Assembly (NCBI RefSeq): GCF_014109765.1
Contig: NZ_CP059139.1
Span: 4,524,501 to 4,588,500, forward strand
Source: Pseudomonas berkeleyensis
GTDB taxonomy: Bacteria; Pseudomonadota; Gammaproteobacteria; Pseudomonadales; Pseudomonadaceae
Length of the DNA stretch: 64,000 bases
Reading direction: 5' to 3'
In this document: piece after piece, positions 28,806 to 39,365 of the stretch
Layout of the letters: every line of letters begins with the position of its first letter
How positions within the stretch are numbered: the first letter of the stretch is position 1
Translations under genes and position numbers: made by a program
The notes under the pieces: model-generated
What the model was told of the DNA's origin: nothing
Databases searched by the model: none
Seen by the model: the letters and a program-made list of their open reading frames with translations, nothing else

Positions 28806-29969
28806 TTACAGGTAGTAGGACTTCAGCGGCGGGAAGCCATTGAACTCCACAGCACTGTAACTGGTGGTGTAGGCACCGGTGGACAGCCAGTACAGGCGGT
28901 CACCGCTGGCCAGGTTCAGTGGCAGGCCGTACTTGTAGTTCTCGTACATGATGTCGGCGCTGTCGCAGGTCGGGCCAGCGATCACCACCTCTTCCATCTC
29001 GCCCTTCTTCTCGGTCCAGATCGGGAACTTGATGGCTTCGTCCATGGTTTCGATCAGGCCGCTGAACTTGCCCACATCGGCATACACCCAGCGCTCGACG
29101 GCGGTACGCGACTTGCGCGCCACCAGTACCACTTCCGATACCAGCACACCGGCGTTGGCGATCAGCGAACGACCCGGCTCGAGGATGATTTCCGGCAGCT
29201 CGTCACCGAAGTCTTCCTTGAGGAAGCGGGTGATTTCCTCGGCGTAGGTTTCCAGGTCATTGGTACGCTGGATGTAGTTGGCCGGGAAGCCGCCACCCAT
29301 GTTGATCATCTTCAGGGTGATGCCGTCTTCTTCCTTCAGGCGCTCGAAGATCACCTTGACCTTGGCGATGGCCGCGTCCCACACGTCGATGTCGCGCTGC
29401 TGCGAACCAACATGGAAAGAAATGCCGTAAGGCACCAGGCCCAGTTGCTTGGCCAGGATCAGCAGATCCAGAGCCATGTCCGGCTGGCAGCCGAACTTGC
29501 GCGACAGCGGCCAGTCGGCGCTGGTGGAACCCTCGGTGAGGATACGCACATAGATCTTCGAGCCCGGCGCCGCCTTGGCGATGTTGCGCAGGTCAGCCTC
29601 GGAGTCGGTGGCGAACAGGCGCACGCCCTTCTCGAAGAAGTAACGAATATCACGGGATTTCTTGATGGTGTTGCCGTAGCTGATGCGCTCCGGGCCGACA
29701 CCGGTGGCCATCACCTTGTCCAGCTCGTAGATCGAGGCAATGTCGAAGCTCGAGCCCTTGTCACGCAGCAGCTCGATGATCTCAGTGGCCGGGTTGGCCT
29801 TGACCGCGTAATAGATCTTGGCAAACGGGAAGCAGTTGCCCAGTTGGTCATAGGCATCGGCAATGATCTGCCGATCGATCACCACGAACGGGGTTTCGTG
29901 CTGGTCGGCAAATGCCTTCATGCGTTGGAAAGTGGCGGGTGCGTAGTAGTCTTCGACCTTGATCGACAT
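28806..29969 (-). CDS. speC: Ornithine decarboxylase SpeC (group IV, PLP-dependent)
   Basis: The 387-residue enzyme converts ornithine to putrescine, the first step of polyamine synthesis. It is a fold type III (alanine-racemase-like) decarboxylase: Lys57 in KIYYAVKANP binds PLP, HVGSQQ and MINMGGGFP line the phosphate site, EPGRSLIANAG follows, and the C-terminal GPTCDSADIM holds the active-site cysteine from the partner subunit. The length and the ending KSYYL match the eukaryote-like decarboxylases of pseudomonads. GGAG lies eight bases before ATG 29969. It lies between piuA and the reductase gene, in the same direction as both. Confidence 0.95.
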   Translation of the reverse strand: MSIKVEDYYAPATFQRMKAFADQHETPFVVIDRQIIADAYDQLGNCFPFAKIYYAVKANPATEIIELLRDKGSSFDIASIYELDKVMATGVGPERISYGNTIKKSRDIRYFFEKGVRLFATDSEADLRNIAKAAPGSKIYVRILTEGSTSADWPLSRKFGCQPDMALDLLILAKQLGLVPYGISFHVGSQQRDIDVWDAAIAKVKVIFERLKEEDGITLKMINMGGGFPANYIQRTNDLETYAEEITRFLKEDFGDELPEIILEPGRSLIANAGVLVSEVVLVARKSRTAVERWVYADVGKFSGLIETMDEAIKFPIWTEKKGEMEEVVIAGPTCDSADIMYENYKYGLPLNLASGDRLYWLSTGAYTTSYSAVEFNGFPPLKSYYL

Positions 29970-30387
29970 GCTGGGGACTCCAATGGCAAAACCGGGAACA
30001 CATTGATTCGGGCAGCAGAACCGCTTACAGGTTCCGCCACGTGTCGGGGCTGGCAGCGCCACGCGCTGACCTGAACGTCTGACAGTTTCCCCACTTTGGT
30101 TCGCCTACTTCCCAAGGCATGTCGCCGAGCATCACCGGTACCGACCATCAGCCGGCCGGCAACCTCTCGTCGTCAGTACTTGAGCCGGATGGATCGTTTC
30201 CAGCATGGACGTTCGGGCGCGGACTTTAAGACCATGCGCCCCTCAGATCAACCGGAAATTAGTCCTAATTTCATCTCGTTCCGGATATCACACAAAACGT
30301 CCTGAAATGCTGAACAGCCGGGGCTTTCAGGCAGTTTGCCGCGGGCATGTTTCAGCGCCGTTGCAGCGCATCGAATACCACGCTCGA
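29970..30387. other. Intergenic region upstream of speC with a perfect palindrome
   Basis: The 418 bp between the reductase stop and the speC start hold no credible gene; small open frames here have no ribosome site or family resemblance. The notable element is GAAATTAG-TC-CTAATTTC (30255-30272), an exact inverted repeat set in an outer CCGG...CCGG frame. The remainder probably serves as the promoter and long leader of speC. Confidence 0.5.
30255..30272. promoter_or_regulatory. Perfect 8-bp inverted repeat, possible operator
   Basis: GAAATTAG and CTAATTTC are exact reverse complements separated by two bases. The A/T content contrasts with the GC-rich surroundings. It lies 286 bp upstream of the speC start and 115 bp after the reductase stop. 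No T-run follows, so a terminator is unlikely. A dimeric regulator site is the simplest reading, but the regulator is unknown. Confidence 0.45.
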
Positions 30388-32919
30388 TCAATACACGTCG
30401 CGGCGGTAACGTCCTTCCTCGACCAGCTCCTGTACCACCTCATCGCCAAGCAGTTCGCGCAGCACCGCATCGACGCCACCAGCCATGCCCTGCAAGCTGC
30501 CGCAGACGTAGATGGCGGCGCCATCGGCCAGCCAGGCATGCAACCGTTCACGCTGTTCGCGCAGCAGATCCTGCACGTAGCGCTTCTCGGCCTGGTCGCG
30601 GGAGAAAGCCAGATCCAGGTGCTGCAGATCGCCCGCACTCAGCGCCGCTTGCAACTCATCACCACAGAAGAAGTCCTGGGCGCGGTTGCGCTCGCCGAAC
30701 AGCAGCCAGTTGCGCCTCTGCCCCGCCAGCGTGCGCGCCCGCAACAGTGAACGCAGGCCAGCCAGGCCTGTGCCATTGCCGATCAGGATCAACGGACGAT
30801 CGTCATCCGGCAGGTGGAAACCACTGTTGCGCCGCACACGTGCCAGCAGTTGGCCGCCTTCGGGCAGGTGCTCGGTCAGCCAGCCGGAACCCAGGCCCAG
30901 GCTGCCATTGGCCTGCACGGCCTGACGCACGATCAGTTGCAGCACACCGTCGGCCGCGACCGAGGCGATGGAATATTCGCGTGAACCCGACGGCACCAGT
31001 GCATCGACCAGCGCCTGGGCGTGCAGGCCAACCAGGTGAGCGAAACTGTCCGGCAACTGCCGTTCGGCCAACGCCTCCAGCAAATTGCTCGCCTGCCCGT
31101 CCAATGTCACCGCCTCGTTGCCCGTGAACCCGGAGTGCTGCAACCAGGCCTGCACTCGCGCCGGTGCATGGCGCGGACGAATCTCCAGGATATCGCCAGC
31201 CTGCCAGGTGCTCTGCGCAGGCGGAGTCAGGCCGATGAAGAACACCGCAGCGCCCTGACTGCCAGGGTTGAGCAGGCGCCGCTCGGTCAGCGTCCAGTTC
31301 TGCCACGGCGCTTCCTCGAAGCGAATCGGCGCGGCACCGGTCAGTTCGCTGAGATTCTGTTGCCAGCGTTGCAGCGCGGCCTGGTCGTCACCATCGACCT
31401 CGACGCTGTCGAACAGGCGATGCGCCCCCTGCAACCCCAGCCAGTCGTTGATGCGACGGGCGAAGCCACAGAAATGCTCGTACTGCCGATCGCCCAGCGC
31501 CAGCACGGCGTAGTTCAGTTGCGAGAGCGGCACGGAACCAGCGAGCACCTTGCGCTCGAAGCCTTGCGCGGTGTCAGGCGCCTCGCCATCACCAAAGGTG
31601 CTGACCACGAACAGCGCCTTCTGCGTGCGGCTCAGGCTGTCGGCATCGAGGCGCGCCAGCGGCTCGACTCGAACCGGGATACCGGCAGCCTGCAACTGCC
31701 CGGCACTCTGCCAGGCCAGTTGCTCGGCGAAGCCGCTCTGACTGGCGAAACCGACCAGCCAGCCCTCGCCCGAATCGTCCCCCTTGAGCGCCCCGCGAGC
31801 CGCCAGAACCGCGCGTTTCTTGCGACGGCGATCCAGATACAGCAGCCAGCCGGTGATGAAGAACAGCGGCATGACCCCGGTGGCCAGCATCATCAGGATG
31901 CGCCCCGGCATACCGAAGTACTCGCCGACATGCAGCGCGTAGACGCTGGTCAGCAACTGCGCCTTGAAGCTCTTCTCGGCGTAGCGCTCATGACGGCTGA
32001 CTTCGCCGCTCTTCGGATCGATCTGGAACTGGTTGAACGCGCGTACATGGTCGGCGTCGTCGAGCATGTAGAAGACTGTCGCCGGCTGCCCGGCCACGGG
32101 CGGCAGGCGCAGGTTCCAGGCAATCAGCTTGGGCCCGGCAGCCTGCTGGATGCCTTGCCATACGGCGTCGTAGTCGACCTCCGGCGCTGAACCGCTGGGT
32201 GCCTGGCGGCCACCCTGGCCACGCCCTTCCCCGCGTTGCTCGGGTGGTGTGTCGGACAGCAGGCGCGTCAGGCCTTCGCGGTACCAGTCGTACGACCAAT
32301 ACAATCCGGTGAGCCCAGCGCAGAGATAGAACAGCAACGCCCAGGTGCCGGCGACGGCATGCAGATCCCAATTGAAGCTGCGGCCCTTCTTCTTCCAGTC
32401 CAGGGTCAACCAGGTGCGCCAGCTCAATGCCTTGCGCGGCCAGCGCAGGTAGATACCGGACAGGCAGAAGAACAGCAGCGCCACGGTGCTGGCAGCCGTG
32501 ATCTGCTTGCCGACCTCGCCCATGGACAGGAAGCGGTGCAGCATCAGCATCAGGTGGAAGAAGTCCTGACCAATCGGTTCGGCCAGCACTTCACCGGTGT
32601 AGGGATCGAACACGACACGCGGCCCACGTCGTTCGCCAGGTGGCGGGGCGAGAACGGCCATGCCGGGGCCGTCATGCCGGCCATCGACCCACAACCCGGT
32701 AACGCGATCAGCCGTTGCAGTCTCGATTCGCGAGGCCAGTTCACCCGGCGTAAGGTGCCCCTGTGCGCTGGGCTGGATCTGCCAGCGCTCGGCGTTCAAC
32801 GCACGGGTTATCTCACCCTCGAAGCTATAAAGGGCGCCGGTGATACCCATGATGGCCAACACCAGCCCGGCGCTGATGCCGAAGAACCAGTGCAACTGGA
32901 AGATGATTTTCTTGAACAC
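30388..32919 (-). CDS. PepSY-domain membrane / flavodoxin-type ferric reductase fusion
   Basis: The 843-residue protein joins a PepSY-TM membrane part (about 1-380, helices at 10-32, 140-160, 190-212 and 345-365, with conserved His residues in [18 protein letters not shown] and [13 protein letters not shown]) to a cytosolic sulfite-reductase-like flavoprotein: a flavodoxin FMN domain (about 390-525: [25 protein letters not shown]), an FAD domain (REYSIASVA) and an NADPH domain ([25 protein letters not shown]). It should pass electrons from NADPH across the inner membrane, probably reducing iron released from siderophores. A homologue beside piuA is called piuB in P. aeruginosa (from memory). 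A candidate Fur box precedes it. Confidence 0.9.
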   Translation of the reverse strand: MFKKIIFQLHWFFGISAGLVLAIMGITGALYSFEGEITRALNAERWQIQPSAQGHLTPGELASRIETATADRVTGLWVDGRHDGPGMAVLAPPPGERRGPRVVFDPYTGEVLAEPIGQDFFHLMLMLHRFLSMGEVGKQITAASTVALLFFCLSGIYLRWPRKALSWRTWLTLDWKKKGRSFNWDLHAVAGTWALLFYLCAGLTGLYWSYDWYREGLTRLLSDTPPEQRGEGRGQGGRQAPSGSAPEVDYDAVWQGIQQAAGPKLIAWNLRLPPVAGQPATVFYMLDDADHVRAFNQFQIDPKSGEVSRHERYAEKSFKAQLLTSVYALHVGEYFGMPGRILMMLATGVMPLFFITGWLLYLDRRRKKRAVLAARGALKGDDSGEGWLVGFASQSGFAEQLAWQSAGQLQAAGIPVRVEPLARLDADSLSRTQKALFVVSTFGDGEAPDTAQGFERKVLAGSVPLSQLNYAVLALGDRQYEHFCGFARRINDWLGLQGAHRLFDSVEVDGDDQAALQRWQQNLSELTGAAPIRFEEAPWQNWTLTERRLLNPGSQGAAVFFIGLTPPAQSTWQAGDILEIRPRHAPARVQAWLQHSGFTGNEAVTLDGQASNLLEALAERQLPDSFAHLVGLHAQALVDALVPSGSREYSIASVAADGVLQLIVRQAVQANGSLGLGSGWLTEHLPEGGQLLARVRRNSGFHLPDDDRPLILIGNGTGLAGLRSLLRARTLAGQRRNWLLFGERNRAQDFFCGDELQAALSAGDLQHLDLAFSRDQAEKRYVQDLLREQRERLHAWLADGAAIYVCGSLQGMAGGVDAVLRELLGDEVVQELVEEGRYRRDVY

Positions 32920-32967
32920 GACGGAGCCACCCTTACCCTGACCCTCTGCGACGGGCGGCTACTCTAT

Positions 32968-32984
32968 ATGGGAATAATTTTCAT
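32968..32984 (-). promoter_or_regulatory. Candidate Fur box upstream of the PepSY/flavin reductase
   Basis: ATGGGAATAATTTTCAT (32968-32984) is an imperfect dyad; its halves agree at six of eight positions. It lies in an AT-rich patch 49 bp upstream of the reductase start. It resembles Fur sites of Pseudomonas iron-uptake genes. Prediction only. Confidence 0.55.
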
Positions 32985-33164
32985 AACCATTCATTTACGC
33001 GTTTTTTACGCATCTGCAAATCGTCTGCGCGCCAACCTCGAGCAGGCCCCGCGACAGCCCCAAAGCCGATCAGCGCCCCTCGGCCAGAGTATGCAGTTAT
33101 CGGTATAATCGGCAGTTTTCCGGGTACCAAGGTGCCCTCAACGATTCAATCCAGGCACGCATTC

Positions 33165-34748
<1,584 letters not shown>

Positions 34749-34756
34749 TGCAGTAA

Positions 34757-34776
34757 CGCCCCGGCCAACCGGGGCG
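34757..34776 (+). terminator. GC-rich hairpin after prfC
   Basis: CGCCCCGG (34757-34764), loop CCAA, CCGGGGCG (34769-34776): a perfect 8-bp stem starting 8 bp after the prfC stop. The T-tract is missing, so termination may be weak. Confidence 0.55.
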
Positions 34777-34787
34777 GTCAAGCTGTT

Positions 34788-34875
34788 GTAGGGTGCGCCG
34801 TGCGCACCAGAAAGCAGCAATTACACTACGAGCCTCGAACCCATTCCGATGCGCGGTGCGCGCAGCGCACCCTAC
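34788..34875. repeat. REP-like pair in inverted orientation
   Basis: GTAGGGTGCGCCGTGCGCAC (from 34788) and its inverse form GCGGTGCGCGCAGCGCACCC (from 34853) face each other across 44 bp. Related copies occur at 17642-17661, 28755-28777, 35431-35517, 47865-47922 and about 61521-61550. These fit the REP/BIME class of extragenic palindromes common in pseudomonads. Confidence 0.75.
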
Positions 34876-34894
34876 CCGGCAGGCAGTTATCGAT

Positions 34895-35212
34895 ATGCGC
34901 ATCACCCTCCTTATGTCCATGCTGCTCACCGCCGGCATCGCTCACGCAGGTGTACTGGTCAATTCACCGGTTTGGGTGGTCGCCCTGCAGTGCGATGGTT
35001 ACACGCAGTGCTATGCATCCAGCAACGGCTCCTACACTGGCAGCCTGAGCGGCGCGCGACGCTTCAACGACATGGAGCAGGCCTCACGCTTCGTCGAGAG
35101 CTTCACCAGCAGCATTCGTGACAAGAATCCGCAGATTCAGCAGATCAACGAGCCGGTATGCGTGCAGCCGGCCGCTAACAGCACCATCGAGAAAAACGCT
35201 CGTCCTTGCTGA
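34895..35212 (+). CDS. Small secreted protein of unknown function
   Basis: The 105-residue product has a Sec signal peptide (MRITLLMSMLLTAGIAHA) and a mature part of about 87 residues with four cysteines (in LQCDG, TQCYA, PVCVQ, and the final C), which probably form two disulfides. The frame is open upstream, but that part is REP repeat sequence translated by chance. The gene sits between a REP pair and a MITE-like element. No family is recognised, and codon use looks normal for the genome. Confidence 0.6.
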   Translation: MRITLLMSMLLTAGIAHAGVLVNSPVWVVALQCDGYTQCYASSNGSYTGSLSGARRFNDMEQASRFVESFTSSIRDKNPQIQQINEPVCVQPAANSTIEKNARPC

Positions 35213-35218
35213 CGCCTC

Positions 35219-35395
35219 AGAGCCTGTTCAAAGTCTCGCGAGCTAGAGCCAGGCAAGGCAAGGCGAAGTCGAGCGAAGAACGCTCGGAGTCGCGTTCGAC
35301 TTTACGAGCTGTAAATGAGCATTCTGACCGGGCTGGCGTTCCAGCTTGATTTCAACGCTGCATGGCCGACGCGCAGCAGACTTTGAACACGCTCT
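35219..35395. mobile_element. 177-bp MITE-like element with 18-bp terminal inverted repeats
   Basis: The left end AGAGCCTGTTCAAAGTCT (35219-35236) and the right end AGACTTTGAACACGCTCT (35378-35395) are inverted repeats matching at 17 of 18 positions. The interior has a further palindrome (GAAGTCGAGCG...CGCGTTCGACTT near 35265-35303) and no open frame. Size, ends and lack of coding capacity fit a non-autonomous miniature transposable element. No certain target-site duplication was seen. Confidence 0.65.
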
Positions 35396-35430
35396 CAGAC
35401 TGGACGAGCACTCAATCGCACGCCCCATAT

Positions 35431-35517
35431 GTAGGGTGCGCCGTGCGCACCAGGGATAACCCCTCAGCTACAACGTTGCCCTAATCTTGGCCAAGCGGTG
35501 CGCGCAGCGCACCCTAC
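35431..35517. repeat. Second REP-like inverted pair
   Basis: GTAGGGTGCGCCGTGCGCAC (from 35431) and the inverse form GCGGTGCGCGCAGCGCACCC (from 35495) are separated by 43 bp, almost the same geometry as the pair at 34788-34875. The copy at 35495-35517 overlaps the last codons of the exonuclease gene. Confidence 0.75.
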
Positions 35518-36110
35518 ACGGCACGCAGCAACGCGCGCACCTTGGCGGCCGAGAGTTTCTGCAAGCCGCACAGGTATTCATGGCCGGCGCGGATGGCGTG
35601 GCGTTCGAGCAGCAGGCGCTGCAGGTGCAGGGTCAGGTTGGCGGCCATCTCGGCATCGGCCAGGGCGCGGTGAGCGCGACCGGTATCCGGTAGGCCGGCC
35701 CAGGCGTTGAGGTCGCCCAGCTTGTGGCTCGGTGCCTCGGGTAGCAGGCGGCGCGACAGCAGCAGCGAACAGGCGAACGGCTGTGAACGACGACGGCGGA
35801 TACGTGCCAGTTCGGCATCCCAGAATTTCTGATCAAACGCAGCGTTGTGCGCCAGCATTGGGCGCTCGCCGATGAAGTCGGCCACCTCGTTCATTACCTG
35901 ATCCGAAGGCGGCGCACTGCGCAGCATGGCATTGCTGATACCGGTGAGTTGCTCGATGAAAGGCGGCACCCAGGCGCCACTGTTCATCAGGCTCTGGTAA
36001 CGGTCGACGATGCGACCGTCCTCGATGATCGCCACGCCAATCTCGGTCGCGCGGGCCTGATCCGGCGAGACGCCTGTGGTTTCGAAGTCGATGACGGCGA
36101 TGGATTCCAC
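35514..36110 (-). CDS. DnaQ-like 3'-5' exonuclease (DEDDh family)
   Basis: The 198-residue protein holds the DEDDh exonuclease motifs: Asp8 and Glu10 in VIDFETTG, Asp in AHNAAFDQKF, and the His-Asp pair in HRALADAEM. It is shorter than the DNA polymerase III epsilon subunit and has no polymerase-binding tail, so it is probably a stand-alone exonuclease for DNA repair or RNA processing. The start is GTG 36110, preceded by GAGG. It lies 7 bp after the NYN-domain gene and is likely co-transcribed with it. Confidence 0.88.
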   Translation of the reverse strand: MESIAVIDFETTGVSPDQARATEIGVAIIEDGRIVDRYQSLMNSGAWVPPFIEQLTGISNAMLRSAPPSDQVMNEVADFIGERPMLAHNAAFDQKFWDAELARIRRRRSQPFACSLLLSRRLLPEAPSHKLGDLNAWAGLPDTGRAHRALADAEMAANLTLHLQRLLLERHAIRAGHEYLCGLQKLSAAKVRALLRAV

Positions 36111-36117
36111 GCGGGCC

Positions 36118-36597
36118 TCAATGATTACGGAGCAGAAGATCGCCCTCGATGGGCACGTACAAACTGGCAGCGCGAATCAGCGACTGCGCCGTCAGCCCTG
36201 GCACGCCGAAGGCAATCGCCTCGATACCCTGGCTGCGCACCCGCTCGAGCAGCAGATCGAAATCGCCATCGCCGGACGCAAGCACGACCTCGTCGACCCG
36301 CGCCGCGGCATCGAGCACATCGATGGTGATGCCCACGTCCCAATCGCCCTTGGCCGAGCCGTCGCTGCGCTGGATGTAGGGTTTGAGCTTCACGGTGAAA
36401 CCCAATTTGCGCAGGATCTGCTGGAACTGCTGCTGCTTGGCATCCCCTCGATCGATCGCGTAGGCGTAGGCCTCGACGATCACGCCACGGCGGCTGACCT
36501 CGGCCCACAGCACGCTGTAGTCGAAGTGGCAGCCATAGACCTGGCGCACCGTGTAATAGAGGTTCTGCACATCGGCGAATACGGCGATCTTCTTCAC
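36118..36597 (-). CDS. NYN/PIN-like domain protein (LabA/DUF88 family)
   Basis: The 159-residue protein starts VKKIAVFADVQNLYYT, with the NYN Asp9 and Asn12, and continues with GDWDVGITIDVLD, the acidic SGDGDFDLLL motif and GIEAIAFGVPG. These place acidic residues as in PIN-like metal-dependent RNases. The GTG at 36597 follows GAGG by seven bases; a longer frame to 36759 has no such site and would overlap the divergent deacylase gene. It forms a two-gene unit with the exonuclease, which suggests a joint role in nucleic acid turnover (inference). Confidence 0.85.
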   Translation of the reverse strand: MKKIAVFADVQNLYYTVRQVYGCHFDYSVLWAEVSRRGVIVEAYAYAIDRGDAKQQQFQQILRKLGFTVKLKPYIQRSDGSAKGDWDVGITIDVLDAAARVDEVVLASGDGDFDLLLERVRSQGIEAIAFGVPGLTAQSLIRAASLYVPIEGDLLLRNH

Positions 36598-36700
36598 CGG
36601 GAGTCCTCGTGGGCTTTGAGCGCGCCAGTATGCCAGAGCCAGCTGCCTGCGTGCTCGCCGGGGCTGGCACGGCTGATTCACAGCCCCTATCCTTGCCGCC

Positions 36701-37186
36701 ATGACACCTCTAGAGCGCCTCTGCCAGCGCAATCTCGATCTGCTCCAGAGCCTGGACATCGCCCATCGCCTGGTCGAGCACGAGCCGGTACTGGACTACC
36801 CGACCGCACATGCCGTGCGCCAGCGCTTCGCCCTGCGTGGCGTGGAGAGCAAGAGCCTGTTCCTGCGTATCGGCGAGCAACGCTACGCCATGCTGGTCAG
36901 CGTCGAAGGTGCCCGTGCCGACTGGGCACGCCTCAAACAGCTGCTCGGCAGCCGCCCACGCATCGCCAGTGACGAAGAGCTGACCGAACTCACCGGCTGC
37001 GTACCGATGTGCGCCTGCCCATTCGGTCATGACACGCGAATCAGCCTGCTGATAGACCGCGCCGTGCTCGCCTGCGATTTCCTGCTCTACTCGCCCGGCC
37101 CACCGCAGTTGACGCTGGAGGTCGCGGGCGCTCATTTGCCACGCCTGCTCGCGGCCCTGCCCAACCCGCAGCTGGAGTACCCTTGA
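36701..37186 (+). CDS. YbaK/ProX-type aminoacyl-tRNA deacylase
   Basis: The 161-residue protein has the YbaK/aaRS-associated fold: HRLVEHEPVLDYPTAHAV, the lysine in GVESKSLFLR that is essential for editing, and the later GCVPMCACPFGH segment. Such proteins hydrolyse mischarged tRNA (for example Ala-tRNAPro or Cys-tRNAPro) in trans and keep translation accurate. The substrate subtype (PrdX, YbaK or other) is not certain; the Cys-rich CVPMCAC stretch is unusual. It is divergent from the NYN gene. Confidence 0.85.
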   Translation: MTPLERLCQRNLDLLQSLDIAHRLVEHEPVLDYPTAHAVRQRFALRGVESKSLFLRIGEQRYAMLVSVEGARADWARLKQLLGSRPRIASDEELTELTGCVPMCACPFGHDTRISLLIDRAVLACDFLLYSPGPPQLTLEVAGAHLPRLLAALPNPQLEYP

Positions 37187-37249
37187 ACCTTTCAATCACC
37201 CTGGCGGGCGGCCATCAGAGCCCACGCCTCGATACCTGGTAGCCTGCCG

Positions 37250-37915
37250 ATGAGTCCTTTGTCCGTCCTGCGCGACGCCTGGTTTTTCTTCAGTCACAAC
37301 CTGCCTGCAATCGCCCGCCTGTGCCTGCCGCTATTGCTGCTCGAAGCCATCTGCCAGGCATTGCTGGCGGCGCAGCTCGGCGAGGGCGCCAACCCGGCCT
37401 ACGCCATATTGCTCGGCGTGCTGTTCTATCCCCTGTACGCCGCGCCGCTGATTCTCTTCCTGCATGCGCGCAGCAATGGGCAGACGCCTGGCAACGGCCA
37501 GCTGTTCGCAGCCGGCCTGCAACTGTGGCCTGCCTTCGCCCTGATGGTCGGCCTGAGCACGCTGGCGATCATGCTCGGGCTGTCACTGCTGATCGTGCCG
37601 GGGATCTGGATCATGATTCGCCTGGCGTTCTCGGAGCTGATCCTGGTGCTGCAGCAGGAACCACCCCTGCGCGCACTGCAGAGCAGCTTCGCACTGACCA
37701 AAGGGCGTTTCTGGCCGGTGTTCACCTGCCTGATCAACGTACTGCTGCCACTCTGGCTGCTGGACTGGTGGACGCTGCCAAAACAGAGCGACACCCTGCT
37801 CTGGGTGCTGCATCAGGCCGGCAATGGTTTCATCCAGCTGTTTGCCATCGTGGTGCTGTTTCGCCTGTTCATGCTGCTTGCGCCACAGGCAGCGCACAAT
37901 CGTGGTGACGACTGA
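37250..37915 (+). CDS. YciC-like (UPF0259) multi-spanning inner-membrane protein
   Basis: The 221-residue protein has about five to six hydrophobic segments (residues about 18-42, 48-72, 90-125, 165-180, 190-212). The conserved region GLSLLIVPGIWIMIRLAFSE, followed by PLRALQSSFALTKGRFW, is typical of YciC/UPF0259 and related glycerophosphoryl-diester-phosphodiesterase membrane domain proteins. The function is unknown. It is followed 58 bp later by the VOC protein gene in the same direction. Confidence 0.75.
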   Translation: MSPLSVLRDAWFFFSHNLPAIARLCLPLLLLEAICQALLAAQLGEGANPAYAILLGVLFYPLYAAPLILFLHARSNGQTPGNGQLFAAGLQLWPAFALMVGLSTLAIMLGLSLLIVPGIWIMIRLAFSELILVLQQEPPLRALQSSFALTKGRFWPVFTCLINVLLPLWLLDWWTLPKQSDTLLWVLHQAGNGFIQLFAIVVLFRLFMLLAPQAAHNRGDD

Positions 37916-37973
37916 CAGGCCACTGGAAAGCAACTGCTAGGCTTGCCTCTTCGGCAAACGAGGAATGAGTGCA

Positions 37974-38411
37974 ATGAGCGACTACAACCCGAGCATCCTG
38001 TCTCACGTGTCCATCGGTACCAATCGTTTCGAGGAGGCCAGCGCCTTCTATGCCAAGGTCTTGGCAACGCTGGGCTGCAAGGAAATCATACGTTACCCCG
38101 GCGCTGTGGCGTTCGGCCGCGAATACCCGGAGTTCTGGGTACAAACCCCGATCAACGGCCAGCCCGCGACCCTGGGCAATGGCAGCCACTTTGGCTTCGT
38201 CGCACCGGACAAGGCCTCGGTACACGCCTTCCATCAGGCTGCTCTCGAAGCTGGGGCGAGCGACGAAGGCCAACCCGGCCCACGCCTGGACTATGGCGAG
38301 CCCTATTACGGCTGCTTCGTGCGTGATCTGGATGGCCACAAGGTCGAGGCCACTTACTGGGATATGGCGCTGGCACAAGCGCTGTACAGCGAACCACACA
38401 ATCACTCGTAG
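37974..38411 (+). CDS. VOC-superfamily (glyoxalase/dioxygenase fold) protein
   Basis: The 145-residue protein has the paired beta-alpha-beta-beta-beta modules of the VOC fold: LSHVSIGTNRFEEASAFYAK at the N-terminus, GSHFGFVAPDKASVHAFH in the middle and the C-terminal YYGCFVRDLDGHKVEATYW. His11 and the Glu of the last segment could bind a metal. ATG 37974 is chosen because GAGG lies ten bases upstream; ATG 37965 abuts that site. The substrate is unknown. Confidence 0.85.
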   Translation: MSDYNPSILSHVSIGTNRFEEASAFYAKVLATLGCKEIIRYPGAVAFGREYPEFWVQTPINGQPATLGNGSHFGFVAPDKASVHAFHQAALEAGASDEGQPGPRLDYGEPYYGCFVRDLDGHKVEATYWDMALAQALYSEPHNHS

Positions 38412-38418
38412 CGCGTCA

Positions 38419-39162
38419 CTACTGACCCGCCACCACCGCCTGGTAGCGCAGGGCTGCGCGAGCAATCCAGCCCTCGCGCCGCAGATTCTCGATGGCAGCA
38501 GCCAGCTGCGGCATGCGCGCCAGGCGCTTGCGCGAGAAACCGATATAGAGCTCGGTGCGGGCATCCGGCTGATAGGCGGCCTTGACGATGTGCCCCGCCA
38601 GTTCGGGATCGAGCAAGGCATAGTCGACCTGGCAATCGGTTCCCACCAGGGCATCGATACGGCCGCGCGCCAACATTTCCAGCAACTGGCTTTCGTTGCT
38701 CACGCCGACCTTGTCCAGTTGCTCATCGCCATCGAACGGCTGGAAGTAAACCGACTCCAGCACATAGCCGATGCGCAGCCCGCGCAATGTCGAGTAGTCA
38801 TTCAAGCGCACCGCCACCGCAGGGCTGGCGTAGAAACGTGGCGAGCACGCGTAATACGGCATGTCCAGGTAATGGATGTAACGCTCGCGATCCGGCGTTT
38901 TCGCCAGGCCGGTCATCAAATCGGCCGTGCCCTGATCCAACGCCGCCAAACCACGCGCCCAGGGCGCACGCTGCACATCGAAATGGATGCCGGTACGACG
39001 CGACAACTCATTCAACAGATCGATATCCAGCCCGCGCAGCTGGTCGCCCTCGTCCGCCATGCGAAACGGCGGCCACAGATCCGTCATCACCTTCAGCGGC
39101 TCGCTTTCGCCGGCCCGGCACAATGGCGCAAGCACCAGTAGGATCAACAGCCAGACACGCAT
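38419..39162 (-). CDS. Periplasmic solute-binding protein, family 3
   Basis: The 247-residue protein has a signal peptide (MRVWLLILLVLAPLCRAG) and the family 3 fold: LKVMTDLWPPFRMADEGDQLRG, GLDIDLLNEL, GTADLMTGLAKTPDRE, then the second lobe ARGRIDALVGTDCQVDYAL. ATG 39162 has GGAG six bases upstream; the frame is open to 39237 without a better site. No transporter permease or ATPase is adjacent. Stand-alone members like this are frequent in pseudomonads and may serve as sensors' partners or act with distant transporters. The ligand is unknown, possibly an amino acid. Confidence 0.82.
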   Translation of the reverse strand: MRVWLLILLVLAPLCRAGESEPLKVMTDLWPPFRMADEGDQLRGLDIDLLNELSRRTGIHFDVQRAPWARGLAALDQGTADLMTGLAKTPDRERYIHYLDMPYYACSPRFYASPAVAVRLNDYSTLRGLRIGYVLESVYFQPFDGDEQLDKVGVSNESQLLEMLARGRIDALVGTDCQVDYALLDPELAGHIVKAAYQPDARTELYIGFSRKRLARMPQLAAAIENLRREGWIARAALRYQAVVAGQ

Positions 39163-39365
39163 CAGACTCTCCAGAACCTCATGGTTTACCGAGCCACCAC
39201 ACGACAGGAACACCTTGCTTTTCGCGTATTGCGGCATGGTACTTCAGCACTTCGGGACTGTCCCCAGGCGCCGCGAACCTCTGGGAACTGGCGCTCAACA
39301 TGCCTGGGCCGATGCAACGCACTGGGGTATCCTCGCCTCCTCCCAGCATAGTCGCCCGCGTCGCC

